A stretch of 5,231 nucleotides of DNA from Pseudomonadota bacterium (GCA_023436825.1 JAEZHS010000181.1:1-5231); one strand, 5' to 3'; positions 1 to 5,231 are shown, numbered from the stretch's first letter. Notes: generated from the sequence alone by a model not told the origin. Numbers and translations are program-made.

Positions 1-482
1 ACCGGCGCCAGGCAGTTGGTGGTGCACGAGGCGTTGGAGACGACGACGTGGTCCTTGGTGAGCTTGTCGTGGTTGACGCCGTAGACGACCGTGAGGTCGG
101 CATTGTCGGCCGGGGCCGACACCAGCACGCGCTTGGCGCCGGCGGCGATGTGGGCCGAGGCCTTGTCCTTCGAGGTGAAGATGCCGGTGCACTCCAGCGC
201 GATGTCGACGCCCATCGCCTTGTGCGGCAGCTTGGAGGGATCGCGCTCGGCGGTCACCTTCATCTTGCCGCGGCCGACATCGATCGTGTCGCCGTCGACC
301 TTGACCTCGCCGTTGAAGCGGCCGTGCACGCTGTCGAAGCGGAAGAGGTGGGCGTTGGTCTCGACCGGGCCGAGATCGTTGATCGCCACCACCTCGATGT
401 CCTTGCGGCCCGATTCCATGATGGCGCGCAGCACGTTGCGGCCGATGCGCCCGAATCCGTTGATTGCAACCCGAACTGCCAT
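1..482 (-). CDS. gap: Glyceraldehyde-3-phosphate dehydrogenase, N-terminal part (runs off window)
   Basis: Cytosolic enzyme of glycolysis, gluconeogenesis and the Calvin cycle that interconverts glyceraldehyde 3-phosphate and 1,3-bisphosphoglycerate with a nicotinamide cofactor. The first 160 residues are visible; the family is usually about 335 residues, so the C-terminal half lies beyond position 1. Seen directly: the Rossmann start INGFGRIGR at residues 7-15, the cofactor-binding strand ending VVAINDLG (31-38) with Asp36, the ECTG motif (97-100), SAPADNAD (122-129), and the active-site motif [12 protein letters not shown] with the catalytic cysteine at residue 153. Asp36 is the acidic residue that in this family favours NAD over NADP; the second specificity site is outside the window, so this is an inference. 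The ATG at 482-480 is preceded by a good Shine-Dalgarno sequence. The gene lies 11 bases after the tkt stop, so the two are very probably co-transcribed. There is no frameshift or odd residue in the visible part. Confidence 0.97.
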   Translation of the reverse strand, partial: MAVRVAINGFGRIGRNVLRAIMESGRKDIEVVAINDLGPVETNAHLFRFDSVHGRFNGEVKVDGDTIDVGRGKMKVTAERDPSKLPHKAMGVDIALECTGIFTSKDKASAHIAAGAKRVLVSAPADNADLTVVYGVNHDKLTKDHVVVSNASCTTNCLAP

Positions 483-487
483 GTCTT

Positions 488-492
488 CCTCC
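488..492 (-). promoter_or_regulatory. Shine-Dalgarno of gap
   Basis: On the minus strand the bases just before the gap ATG read GGAGG followed by AAGAC, a textbook site at 5-base spacing. It occupies nearly all of the short tkt-gap gap. This fixes the gap start at 482 and gives gap its own ribosome loading within the tkt-gap message. Confidence 0.85.
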
Positions 493-493
493 A

Positions 494-2482
494 TTAACTG
501 CTCAGCCGGCGCGCCGCGTCTGCGATCGCCTCGGCGGTGATGCCGAAATGCTTGTAGAGATCGGCCGCCTTGCCCGACGCGCCGAAGCTCTTCATGCCCA
601 CGAACGCACCGCGCGTGCCCAGCCAACGTTCCCAGCCGAAGCCCGATGCCGCCTCGCAGGCTACCCGGATCGTGCCGTCAGGCCCAAGGACCTGCTGGTG
701 ATATGTTTCGTCTTGCGCAGCGAACAACTCCCACGACGGCATGGATACGACCGCCGCCTGGATGCCGTCCTTGGCCAGAAGATCGCGCGCGCCGAGCGCA
801 AGATGGACCTCCGAGCCCGAGGCGATGAGCCGGACGGTGGCCGAAGCGTCGCCCGCCAGGATGTACGCGCCGCGGGCGCAACGGTTGCCGTCGCCGGCGT
901 CGCGGATGGTCGGCAGGTTCTGGCGCGTCAGTGCAATGACGCTCGGCGTCTTCCTGGACTCGAGCGCGATCTGCCAGCACTCGGCCGTCTCAATCGTGTC
1001 GGCGGGACGCATCACCTGCAGGCCGGTGATGGCGCGCAGCGCCGCCAGATGCTCGACGGGCTGATGCGTCGGGCCGTCTTCGCCGAGGCCGATCGAATCG
1101 TGGGTCATCACATAGATCACCCGCAGCCCCATCAGGGCCGCCAGCCGGATCGAGGGCCGGCAGTAGTCGGTGAACACCAGGAAGGTGCCGCCATAGGGGA
1201 TGATGCCGCCATGCAGGGCCATGCCGTTCATGGCCGCGGCCATCGCGTGCTCGCGGATGCCGTAATAGACGTAGCGTCCGCCGGCGTCGCTCGGCGTGTT
1301 CGCCTTCAGGGCGGCGGTCTTGGTGTTGTTCGAGCCGGTCAGATCGGCCGAGCCGCCGACCGTCTCTGGCAGCAGCGGATTGATGACCTCGAGCGCCTCC
1401 TGGCTCGACTTCCGGGTGGCCCACGATGGCTTCTCGCTGGCGACCTTGGCCTTGAAGGCGTCGATCGCCTCGCCGACGGCCGCCGGAATGTCGCCCCTCA
1501 GGCGGCGGTCGAACTCGGTGCGATCGGGCTCGGCCATCGCGGCATGGAGCTTTACCCACTTGCGGCGGGCCGACTTGCCGCGCGATCCGACCTTGCGCCA
1601 GGCCGTGAAGATCGGCTCGGGGATCTCGAACGGCGGGTAGGGCCAGCCGAGCTTCTCGCGCGCGCCCGCGATCTCGTCCTTGCCGAGCGGCGAGCCGTGC
1701 GTGGCGGCCGTGCCGGCCTTGGTCGGCGCGCCGTAGCCGATCACCGTCTTGCAGGCGATCAGCGAGGGCTTGTCTGTGACGTTACGCGCCTTGCGGATCG
1801 CGCGCTGGACGGCGTCGGGATCGTGACCGTCGACCGCCTGGACGTGCCAGCCGGCAGCGGCGAAGCGCTTCTTGTGATCCTCCGAGGTGCTGAGCGAGGT
1901 CGGCCCGTCGATCGAGATGCCGTTGTCGTCGAACAGCACGATCAGCCGGCCGAGGCCGAGATGGCCCGCCAGCGTGATCGCCTCCTGACCGACGCCCTCC
2001 ATCAGGCAGCCGTCGCCGACGATGACGTAGGTGTAGTGATCGACGATGTCGCGGCCGAAGCGCTCGGCCATCAGCCGTTCCGCGAGCGCAAAGCCGACGG
2101 AATTGCCGAGTCCTTGCCCGAGCGGGCCGGTAGTGGTCTCGATGCCGCTGGCGTGGCCGTATTCGGGATGGCCCGCGGTCTTGGAGCCGAGCTGGCGGAA
2201 ATGCTTCAGCTCATCGAGCGTCATGTCGGCGTAGCCGGTCAGGTACAGCAGTGAATAGAGCAGCATCGAGCCGTGGCCGGCCGACAGGACGAAGCGGTCG
2301 CGATCGGGCCAGTGGGGATCCGAGGCGTCGAACTTCATGAACTTGGTGAACAGCACCGTGGCGACGTCGGCCATGCCCATGGGCATGCCGGGATGTCCCG
2401 AATCCGCCTGCTGCACGGCGTCCATGGCCAGAGCCCTGATGGCGTTCGCCATGTCGCGGCGGGCAGCGATCTGATCGGTCAT
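494..2482 (-). CDS. tkt: Transketolase
   Basis: Thiamine-diphosphate enzyme that moves two-carbon ketol units between sugar phosphates in the pentose phosphate pathway and the Calvin cycle; cytosolic, normally a homodimer. The protein is 662 residues, the usual length. Key residues fall almost at Escherichia coli numbering: [10 protein letters not shown] with His30, SAGHGS with His70, AGHPE with His105, the diphosphate motif GDGCLMEG (156-163) closing at Asn187 in [17 protein letters not shown] with His262, the catalytic glutamate of YGIREHAM at Glu411, and [15 protein letters not shown] with His461 and His473. The order is pyrophosphate-binding, pyrimidine-binding, then C-terminal domain, ending LYKHFGIT. 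I chose the ATG at 2482 ([11 protein letters not shown]). An in-frame ATG at 2542 would add 20 unconserved residues and would lie inside the proposed promoter. No clear Shine-Dalgarno precedes 2482. The stop is TAA at 496-494, followed closely by gap. Confidence 0.97.
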   Translation of the reverse strand: MTDQIAARRDMANAIRALAMDAVQQADSGHPGMPMGMADVATVLFTKFMKFDASDPHWPDRDRFVLSAGHGSMLLYSLLYLTGYADMTLDELKHFRQLGSKTAGHPEYGHASGIETTTGPLGQGLGNSVGFALAERLMAERFGRDIVDHYTYVIVGDGCLMEGVGQEAITLAGHLGLGRLIVLFDDNGISIDGPTSLSTSEDHKKRFAAAGWHVQAVDGHDPDAVQRAIRKARNVTDKPSLIACKTVIGYGAPTKAGTAATHGSPLGKDEIAGAREKLGWPYPPFEIPEPIFTAWRKVGSRGKSARRKWVKLHAAMAEPDRTEFDRRLRGDIPAAVGEAIDAFKAKVASEKPSWATRKSSQEALEVINPLLPETVGGSADLTGSNNTKTAALKANTPSDAGGRYVYYGIREHAMAAAMNGMALHGGIIPYGGTFLVFTDYCRPSIRLAALMGLRVIYVMTHDSIGLGEDGPTHQPVEHLAALRAITGLQVMRPADTIETAECWQIALESRKTPSVIALTRQNLPTIRDAGDGNRCARGAYILAGDASATVRLIASGSEVHLALGARDLLAKDGIQAAVVSMPSWELFAAQDETYHQQVLGPDGTIRVACEAASGFGWERWLGTRGAFVGMKSFGASGKAADLYKHFGITAEAIADAARRLSS

Positions 2483-2520
2483 TTTGCGGGGGCGCCGGTA
2501 TGTTTTTTGAAACGACGCGC

Positions 2521-2549
2521 AACATGCCGACCGCTCTCCCATGCGTCAA
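2521..2549 (-). promoter_or_regulatory. Candidate sigma70-type promoter of tkt-gap
   Basis: On the minus strand TTGACG (2549-2544, five of six to the -35 consensus) is followed after exactly 17 bases by CATGTT (2526-2521, three of six to the -10 consensus). Transcription would begin near 2514, giving a leader of about 30 bases before the tkt ATG at 2482. The -10 box is weak, so this is a reasoned candidate. It agrees with the chosen start and makes the upstream ATG at 2542 untranslated. Confidence 0.45.
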
Positions 2550-2572
2550 TGCGCAAAAGCCGCCGGCAAAGC

Positions 2573-2615
2573 CAACATCTAGCGTTCTCAGTCGCTCCAC
2601 AGCGCCAAGATGTTG
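2573..2615. repeat. Inverted repeat in the divergent tkt / coiled-coil control region
   Basis: CAACATCT at 2573-2580 is the exact reverse complement of AGATGTTG at 2608-2615, with 27 bases between. A shorter GCG/CGC pair (2582-2584 / 2603-2605) lies just inside. The right arm overlaps the first three bases of the proposed rightward -35 box (2613-2618). It could be a pair of operator half-sites for a regulator of one or both divergent units, or an RNA hairpin if transcribed. No regulator family can be named from this alone. Confidence 0.4.
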
Positions 2616-2642
2616 ACCATGCACCGGCCCTACACTTATCCT
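2613..2642 (+). promoter_or_regulatory. Candidate promoter of the coiled-coil gene-zapA unit
   Basis: TTGACC (2613-2618, five of six to the -35 consensus) is followed after 18 bases by TATCCT (2637-2642, four of six to the -10 consensus). Transcription would start near 2649, about 50 bases before the ATG at 2700. This argues against longer versions of the downstream protein beginning at 2610. It is divergent from the tkt promoter, and about 65 bases separate the two -35 boxes. Confidence 0.4.
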
Positions 2643-2699
2643 CCGACAATGGAGCAGGTGCGGACGGGAGTGCAATCACCGCCCTCCAGTGGGGGAGCG

Positions 2700-2936
2700 A
2701 TGTCCAAGGCGGCCGCCAGCGCGAAGGATCGCGTGGACAGTGCGCTCAGCCGGCTGGAATCGATGGTGGAAGAACGCCTGCAGGCGGAAGCCGACCGTGC
2801 CAACGACCTGGCGAAGCGTCTCGACAGACTCGAGCGCCAGCACGACGAACTGAAGAAGGTGGCAATGGAGGTTGAAGGTCGCCTCGAGCGCGCGATGGAG
2901 TACATCCGCTCGCTGCTGGCCGCCGACCAGAAGTGA
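2700..2936 (+). CDS. Small coiled-coil protein, probably DUF4164-like
   Basis: A 78-residue protein of unknown function. It is almost entirely predicted helix from about residue 7 to 72, rich in Ala, Glu, Arg and Leu, with leucines and other apolar residues at heptad-like spacing (for example ALSRLESMV, AKRLDRLERQ, RLERAMEYIRSLL). There is no signal peptide, membrane segment, cysteine or catalytic motif, so it is probably a cytosolic oligomer. Small coiled-coil proteins of the DUF4164 type are known next to zapA in alphaproteobacteria; that assignment rests on size, composition and position and is tentative. The ATG at 2700 is preceded by a G-rich stretch (GGGGGAG, 2691-2697) at only 2-3 bases spacing, which is short. 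An in-frame ATG at 2610 lies upstream of the proposed promoter start, and the one at 2649 lacks a ribosome site. The gene lies 104 bases upstream of zapA on the same strand, suggesting a link to cell division. Confidence 0.8.
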   Translation: MSKAAASAKDRVDSALSRLESMVEERLQAEADRANDLAKRLDRLERQHDELKKVAMEVEGRLERAMEYIRSLLAADQK

Positions 2937-2976
2937 TCAAGTCAAGACATCCAAGCTGAAGGATGCTTCGCACAGG

Positions 2977-2988
2977 CTGACGTGTCAG
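2977..2988. repeat. Short palindrome upstream of zapA
   Basis: CTGAC-GT-GTCAG is a 12-base dyad with perfect 5-base arms, lying about 50 bases before the zapA start in the 104-base gap after the coiled-coil gene. A second small dyad, CGCCC-AAA-GGGCG, lies at 3006-3018, just before the zapA ribosome site. Neither is followed by a T-run, so they are not intrinsic terminators. I see no convincing promoter in this gap, and zapA is probably read from upstream. The dyads may be operator or RNA structure, or chance. Confidence 0.3.
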
Positions 2989-3025
2989 AGTGTGCACCCC
3001 CTCGACGCCCAAAGGGCGCAACAAA

Positions 3026-3031
3026 AAGGAG
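3026..3031 (+). promoter_or_regulatory. Shine-Dalgarno of zapA
   Basis: AAGGAG lies nine bases before the ATG at 3041, in an A-rich stretch. It is the strongest ribosome site on the plus strand of this window and fixes the zapA start. Confidence 0.8.
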
Positions 3032-3040
3032 TAACGTACG

Positions 3041-3373
3041 ATGCCGGAGGTCTCGGTCCAGATCGCCAATCGCAACTATGAGCTTGCCTGTGGCGACGGC
3101 GAGGAAGAGCGGGTTCAGGAACTCGCTGCCTATGTCGACGAGAAGGTCACCGAACTGCGCCGGCAACTGCCCGGCACCCCCGAAGTCAAGCTGCTGGTGT
3201 TCGCGGCCTTGATCCTGGCCGACGAAAGCCGCGAGGCGCGCGGCATCGCCAAGGCGGCCGAAAGCGCCCGGGCAAGCGCCACCGACAGCGCCGAAACGCT
3301 GGCGACGGCGCTCGAGGACTTGATCACCTCGCGCGTCGACAAGATGAGCAAGAAGGTGAGCGGGGCGGCTTAG
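3041..3373 (+). CDS. zapA: Cell division protein ZapA
   Basis: Cytosolic FtsZ-ring accessory protein; ZapA proteins bind FtsZ, promote bundling of its filaments and tie the Z-ring to other division factors. The 110-residue protein has the family layout. The N-terminal globular part is VSVQIANRNYELACGDGEEERVQ (seen at about 4-26, matching the usual pattern of a strand, a nucleic-acid-free loop with Cys17, and a Glu-rich turn), followed by the helix LAAYVDEKVTELRRQL (28-43). The helix KLLVFAALILADE (50-62) then leads into a long Ala- and Glu-rich C-terminal helix (63-105) for the coiled coil. The length is typical. The start follows a strong AAGGAG site and the stop is TAG at 3371. Its neighbours fit: a coiled-coil gene lies upstream, and a 6S RNA then a cyclo-ligase gene lie downstream, an order kept in many proteobacteria. 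Confidence 0.93.
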   Translation: MPEVSVQIANRNYELACGDGEEERVQELAAYVDEKVTELRRQLPGTPEVKLLVFAALILADESREARGIAKAAESARASATDSAETLATALEDLITSRVDKMSKKVSGAA

Positions 3374-3391
3374 GCAGCTGTTGCCACCTCC

Positions 3392-3407
3392 TCATGTTCT
3401 CATGTTC
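3392..3407 (+). repeat. Perfect tandem 8-base repeat after zapA
   Basis: TCATGTTC occurs twice back to back (3392-3399 and 3400-3407), 18 bases after the zapA stop, and leads directly into the hairpin at 3407-3429. It could be a slippage product or part of a dispersed intergenic element; it has no recognised function. Confidence 0.6.
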
Positions 3408-3429
3408 CTCTCCCCCTTTGGGGTAGAGG
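3407..3429 (+). terminator. Stem-loop downstream of zapA (possible weak terminator or dispersed palindrome)
   Basis: CCTCT (3407-3411) pairs with AGAGG (3425-3429), and CCCC (3413-3416) with GGGG (3420-3423), around a TTT loop with one C-T mismatch. This is a stable GC-rich hairpin 34 bases after the zapA stop. It lacks a following T-run, so it is not a classical intrinsic terminator. It may define or protect the 3' end of the zapA message, or be a copy of a palindromic intergenic repeat of the sort common in alphaproteobacterial genomes. The terminator label is tentative; the stem itself is seen directly. Confidence 0.4.
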
Positions 3430-3465
3430 AGTCTGAATGTGATGATGGCGGTATTTGGCCGTGCA

Positions 3466-3494
3466 TTGCAGGCTCCGCCTCCAATGCCTAGATT
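3466..3494 (+). promoter_or_regulatory. Candidate promoter of the 6S RNA gene
   Basis: TTGCAG (3466-3471) and TAGATT (3489-3494, four of six to the -10 consensus) are separated by exactly 17 bases. The -10 box ends three bases before the first base of the 6S closing stem at 3498, so a start within a few bases of the stem, at roughly 3498-3502, would fit a sigma70 promoter. The -35 box shares only TTG with consensus. Confidence 0.5.
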
Positions 3495-3497
3495 ACC

Positions 3498-3669
3498 GGT
3501 GGGGCGGAGTTCTGCGCGGTGCGTGGCTCGCCTAAAAACCCCGGGGCCAATAAAGATCTCCTGGGAGCTGTTCCTGGCCTCGACCGTGGTCTTGGCCACA
3601 CGGCGCCCACCTGCTTTTGCAGGCCTTGGAGGTTTTTACGGTCACGGCCCATCGTGGAGCCGCCCCACC
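3498..3669 (+). ncRNA. ssrS: 6S RNA
   Basis: 6S RNA binds the housekeeping RNA polymerase holoenzyme by imitating an open promoter and lowers transcription in stationary phase. The evidence here is position, between zapA and the cyclo-ligase gene where ssrS lies in many proteobacteria, and fold. A perfect 10-bp closing stem joins 3498-3507 (GGTGGGGCGG) to 3660-3669 (CCGCCCCACC), giving 172 bases, a normal length. Inside it CGGTG/CATCG and CGTG (3522-3525)/CACG (3643-3646) extend the helix. A central asymmetric loop follows, with a small hairpin CTGC-TTTT-GCAG (3611-3622) on its 3' side, as in known 6S RNAs. The apical arm is closed by GGCCAA (3545-3550)/TTGGCC (3592-3597). The 3' half (CCCACCTGC, then CCTTGGAGG and a T-run) resembles what I recall of alphaproteobacterial 6S RNAs. 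Exact ends are inferred from the stem. A promoter-like pair precedes it, and the RNA probably reads into the next gene. Confidence 0.82.
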
Positions 3670-3686
3670 TTGCTCCTTTCCCCGCC

Positions 3687-4262
3687 ATGTCCCTGATCGA
3701 CGACAAGCGCACCCTGCGCTCCGCCATGCTTGCCTGGCGCGGCGCCCTCGCCGACGACGAGCGTCGCGCCGCCGCCGGCGGCTTGGTGACGAGCTTCGAG
3801 CGCGAGAAGCCGTTCGAGACGCCGGCGGTCGTGTCCGGCTTCTGGCCGATCAAGGACGAGATCGACATCCGGCCCCTGATGATCGCGCTGCACAACGGCG
3901 GCTGCGAGCTCGCACTGCCCGTGGTCCAGGGCCGCGGCAAGCCACTGCTGTTCCGCGCCTGGCGGCCGGGCGACCCCCTGGAGCAGGGCGTGTTCGGGAC
4001 GCTGCAGCCTTCCCCCAAGCGCGAGACGCTGGAGCCCGACGCGCTGATCGTGCCAATGCTGGCCTGTGACCGGGAGGGATGGCGGCTGGGCTACGGCGGC
4101 GGCTTCTACGACCGCACCCTGCTTGGCCTGCGCGGCCGCAAGACGGTGACGGCGGTTGGGGTCGGGTTCAACGCGCAGCTGGTCGATGAGATTCCGCACG
4201 ATCCCGACGACCAGCGACTCGATTGGCTGTTGACCGACAAGCGCGCTTACGCCTTTGTCTAA
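3687..4262 (+). CDS. fau: 5-formyltetrahydrofolate cyclo-ligase (5,10-methenyltetrahydrofolate synthetase)
   Basis: Cytosolic folate enzyme (YgfA/MTHFS family) that uses ATP to turn 5-formyltetrahydrofolate into 5,10-methenyltetrahydrofolate, returning the stored folate to one-carbon metabolism. The protein is 191 residues, typical for the family. Seen: an N-terminal KRTLRSAMLAWR helix (7-18) with the basic residues expected near the ATP site, the GFWPIKDEIDIRPLM motif (51-65), ALPVV (76-80), the DALIVPMLACDREGWRLGYGGGFYDRTL block (118-145) containing the diagnostic GYGGGFYDR at 135-143, and the C-terminal EIPHDPDDQRLDWLLTDK (168-185). The ATG at 3687 gives the family N-terminus. The frame stays open back to 3519, but that would run through the 6S RNA. 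No Shine-Dalgarno precedes 3687; the upstream bases are pyrimidine-rich. The start lies 17 bases after the 6S closing stem, consistent with a dual 6S-fau transcript. Confidence 0.93.
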   Translation: MSLIDDKRTLRSAMLAWRGALADDERRAAAGGLVTSFEREKPFETPAVVSGFWPIKDEIDIRPLMIALHNGGCELALPVVQGRGKPLLFRAWRPGDPLEQGVFGTLQPSPKRETLEPDALIVPMLACDREGWRLGYGGGFYDRTLLGLRGRKTVTAVGVGFNAQLVDEIPHDPDDQRLDWLLTDKRAYAFV

Positions 4263-4265
4263 GGT

Positions 4266-5072
4266 ATGAAGGTCCTGTTCTGCGGTGACATTGTCGGCCG
4301 CGCCGGCCGCGATGTGGTGATCAAGGAAGTGCCGCGCCTCAGGCGCGAGCTAGGTCTCGATTTCGTGGCGGTCAACGGCGAGAACGCGGCGGCGGGCTTC
4401 GGCATCACCGCCAAGATCTGCGGCGAGTTGCACGAGGCCGGCGTCGACTGCATCACCACCGGCAACCACGTCTGGGACCAGCGCGAGATCGTGCCCTACA
4501 TCGCCCAGGACAAGCGCCTGCTGAGGCCCGTCAACTTCCCGCCCGGCACGCCGGGCTGGGGGGCCAACCTCTTCCAGACCGCGCGCGGCCAGAAGGTCGC
4601 GGTGATCAACGTCATGTGCCGGCTGTTCATGGACGCGCTCGACGATCCGTTCCGCGGCGTCGATGCCGAGCTTGCGAAGTACACCTTGGGCAGTACGGCC
4701 AACTTCATCCTGGTCGACGTGCACGGCGAGGCGACTAGCGAAAAGCAATCCGTGGGACACTATTGCGACGGCCGCGTCTCGGCCGTGCTGGGCTCGCATA
4801 GCCATGTTCCCACTGCCGATAGCTGGATCCTGCCGAGAGGCACTGCCTACCAGACCGACGTCGGCATGTGTGGCGACTACGATTCGGTGATTGGCATGAA
4901 AAAGGAGTCGGCCGTGCAGCGCTTCGTGCGCAAGGTGCCGGGTGAGCGGCTGGCGCCGGCGGAAGGCGAGGGCACTTTGTGCGCGGCGGTTGTGGAAACC
5001 GACGACCGTACAGGCCTCGCGACCTCGGTGCGGCCGATCAGACTGGGCGGCCGGCTGCCTCAGGCCCTGTGA
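4266..5072 (+). CDS. YmdB-type metallophosphoesterase (TIGR00282 family)
   Basis: A 268-residue calcineurin-like phosphoesterase of the family containing Bacillus subtilis YmdB, a cytosolic di-metal enzyme with 2',3'-cyclic nucleotide phosphodiesterase activity. All expected metal ligands are present: Asp8 in CGDIVGRAGR, Glu39-Asn40 in VNGEN, Asn67-His68 in TTGNHVWD, His153 in DVHGEATSEK, and His178 and His180 in GSHSHVPTAD. The family motifs YQTDVGMCGDYDSVIG (195-210) and RPVNFP (87-92) are also intact. Length is normal and there is no signal peptide. The physiological substrate in alphaproteobacteria is not established. The ATG follows the fau stop by three bases, and its only purine stretch (AAGG, 4261-4264) is too close to act normally, so translation is probably coupled to fau. 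Stop is TGA at 5070. The name ymdB also belongs to an unrelated E. coli protein, so no symbol is given. Confidence 0.92.
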   Translation: MKVLFCGDIVGRAGRDVVIKEVPRLRRELGLDFVAVNGENAAAGFGITAKICGELHEAGVDCITTGNHVWDQREIVPYIAQDKRLLRPVNFPPGTPGWGANLFQTARGQKVAVINVMCRLFMDALDDPFRGVDAELAKYTLGSTANFILVDVHGEATSEKQSVGHYCDGRVSAVLGSHSHVPTADSWILPRGTAYQTDVGMCGDYDSVIGMKKESAVQRFVRKVPGERLAPAEGEGTLCAAVVETDDRTGLATSVRPIRLGGRLPQAL

Positions 5073-5105
5073 ATTGCTGCATCTTGTGTTGAACAAGCGG
5101 CCGCC

Positions 5106-5122
5106 CTACCTATTAGAGGTAG
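5106..5122 (+). terminator. Stem-loop after the metallophosphoesterase gene
   Basis: CTACCT (5106-5111) pairs perfectly with AGGTAG (5117-5122) around the five-base loop ATTAG, 34 bases after the stop codon. No T-run follows, so at best it is a weak or Rho-assisted end, or an mRNA 3' protective hairpin. The stem is seen directly; the role is a guess. Confidence 0.3.
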
Positions 5123-5231
5123 TCTGAAGACCCTCGTTGACGGCTTGGGGAAAAAGCGGCATCGTCTTGATGTTAAACGATTTTTCGCCGGCTTCGGCGA
5201 CTGTCTTCAGGTTAGAGGGGGCGTCGGAATC
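5123..5231. other. Gene-free right edge with short repeats and a hairpin
   Basis: No credible coding frame is seen here; base composition drops to more A/T than in the genes. It holds a hairpin TCGCCG-GCTT-CGGCGA (5185-5200), preceded rather than followed by a T-run. It also holds an 8-base inverted repeat CTGAAGAC (5124-5131) / GTCTTCAG (5203-5210), and a near-repeat GTCTTGATGTTAAA (5164-5177) / GTCTTCAGGTTAGA (5203-5216, 11 of 14 identical). A TTGACG at 5137-5142 could be a -35 box but has only a poor partner 17 bases on. The likeliest reading is the 5' control region of a following gene outside the window. Confidence 0.35.

Noticed and set aside
464..2254. Very long plus-strand open frame opposite transketolase
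   Set aside because: It is antisense to a gene with every catalytic motif intact. Its product is arginine- and glycine-rich without any recognisable domain, as expected when a GC-rich gene is read on the opposite strand.
2483..2542. Longer transketolase beginning at the ATG at 2542
   Set aside because: The extra 20 residues do not look like transketolase, and the ATG lies between the proposed -35 and -10 boxes, so it would not be in the message.
3006..3018. CGCCC-AAA-GGGCG considered as a terminator between the coiled-coil gene and zapA
   Set aside because: The stem is short and followed by A-rich sequence that is the zapA ribosome site, so termination is unlikely.
3439..3696. Plus-strand open frame covering the 6S RNA region
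   Set aside because: It overlaps the structured RNA and the cyclo-ligase start in another frame, has no ribosome site, and yields a low-complexity product.
4730..4860. Slightly less GC-biased codons inside the phosphoesterase gene, considered as a recombined patch
   Set aside because: The stretch encodes the most conserved metal-binding motifs in correct order, and the compositional dip is small, so there is no real sign of transfer.
4350..5096. 248-codon minus-strand open frame opposite the metallophosphoesterase gene
   Set aside because: It is a shadow of a conserved, motif-complete gene on the plus strand. The translation has no family features.
5185..5200. Hairpin TCGCCG-GCTT-CGGCGA considered as an intrinsic terminator
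   Set aside because: The T-run precedes the stem on the plus strand and there is no T-run after it on either strand, so it does not fit a Rho-independent terminator.

Overview
This is a GC-rich chromosomal housekeeping segment. It most likely comes from an alphaproteobacterium, of the Hyphomicrobiales or Rhodospirillales/Reyranella type; the sequence alone does not settle the order. The clues are high GC with GC-biased third positions, a tkt-gap pair, a small coiled-coil gene in front of zapA, a 6S RNA-like segment between zapA and the 5-formyltetrahydrofolate cyclo-ligase gene, and a YmdB-type metallophosphoesterase next in line. I see no mobile element, CRISPR array, tRNA, rRNA or phage gene.

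Left half, minus strand (1-2482): a full transketolase gene is followed after 11 bases by the first half of a glyceraldehyde-3-phosphate dehydrogenase gene, which leaves the window at position 1. Both belong to central carbon metabolism (pentose phosphate or Calvin cycle, and glycolysis or gluconeogenesis) and look like one operon. A plausible sigma70-type promoter sits just upstream of tkt.

Middle (2483-2699): a divergent control region. It holds one candidate promoter facing each way and an 8-bp inverted repeat (2573-2580 / 2608-2615) whose right arm overlaps the -35 box of the rightward promoter.

Right half, plus strand (2700-5072): a 78-residue coiled-coil protein (probably DUF4164-like), the Z-ring protein ZapA, a gene-free stretch carrying a 6S RNA gene (3498-3669 by its closing stem) with its own promoter, 5-formyltetrahydrofolate cyclo-ligase, and a YmdB/TIGR00282 metallophosphoesterase that starts three bases after the cyclo-ligase stop. 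A zapA-6S RNA-cyclo-ligase order is conserved in many proteobacteria. The 6S RNA probably reads directly into the cyclo-ligase message. The last 159 bases contain hairpins and short repeats but no recognisable gene.

The most interesting non-coding item is the 6S RNA. It has a perfect 10-bp closing stem, further flanking helices, and an internal 8-bp complementarity that could toggle with product-RNA synthesis. No clearly new defence or mobile system is visible; the window is ordinary core genome with some unexplained regulatory structure.
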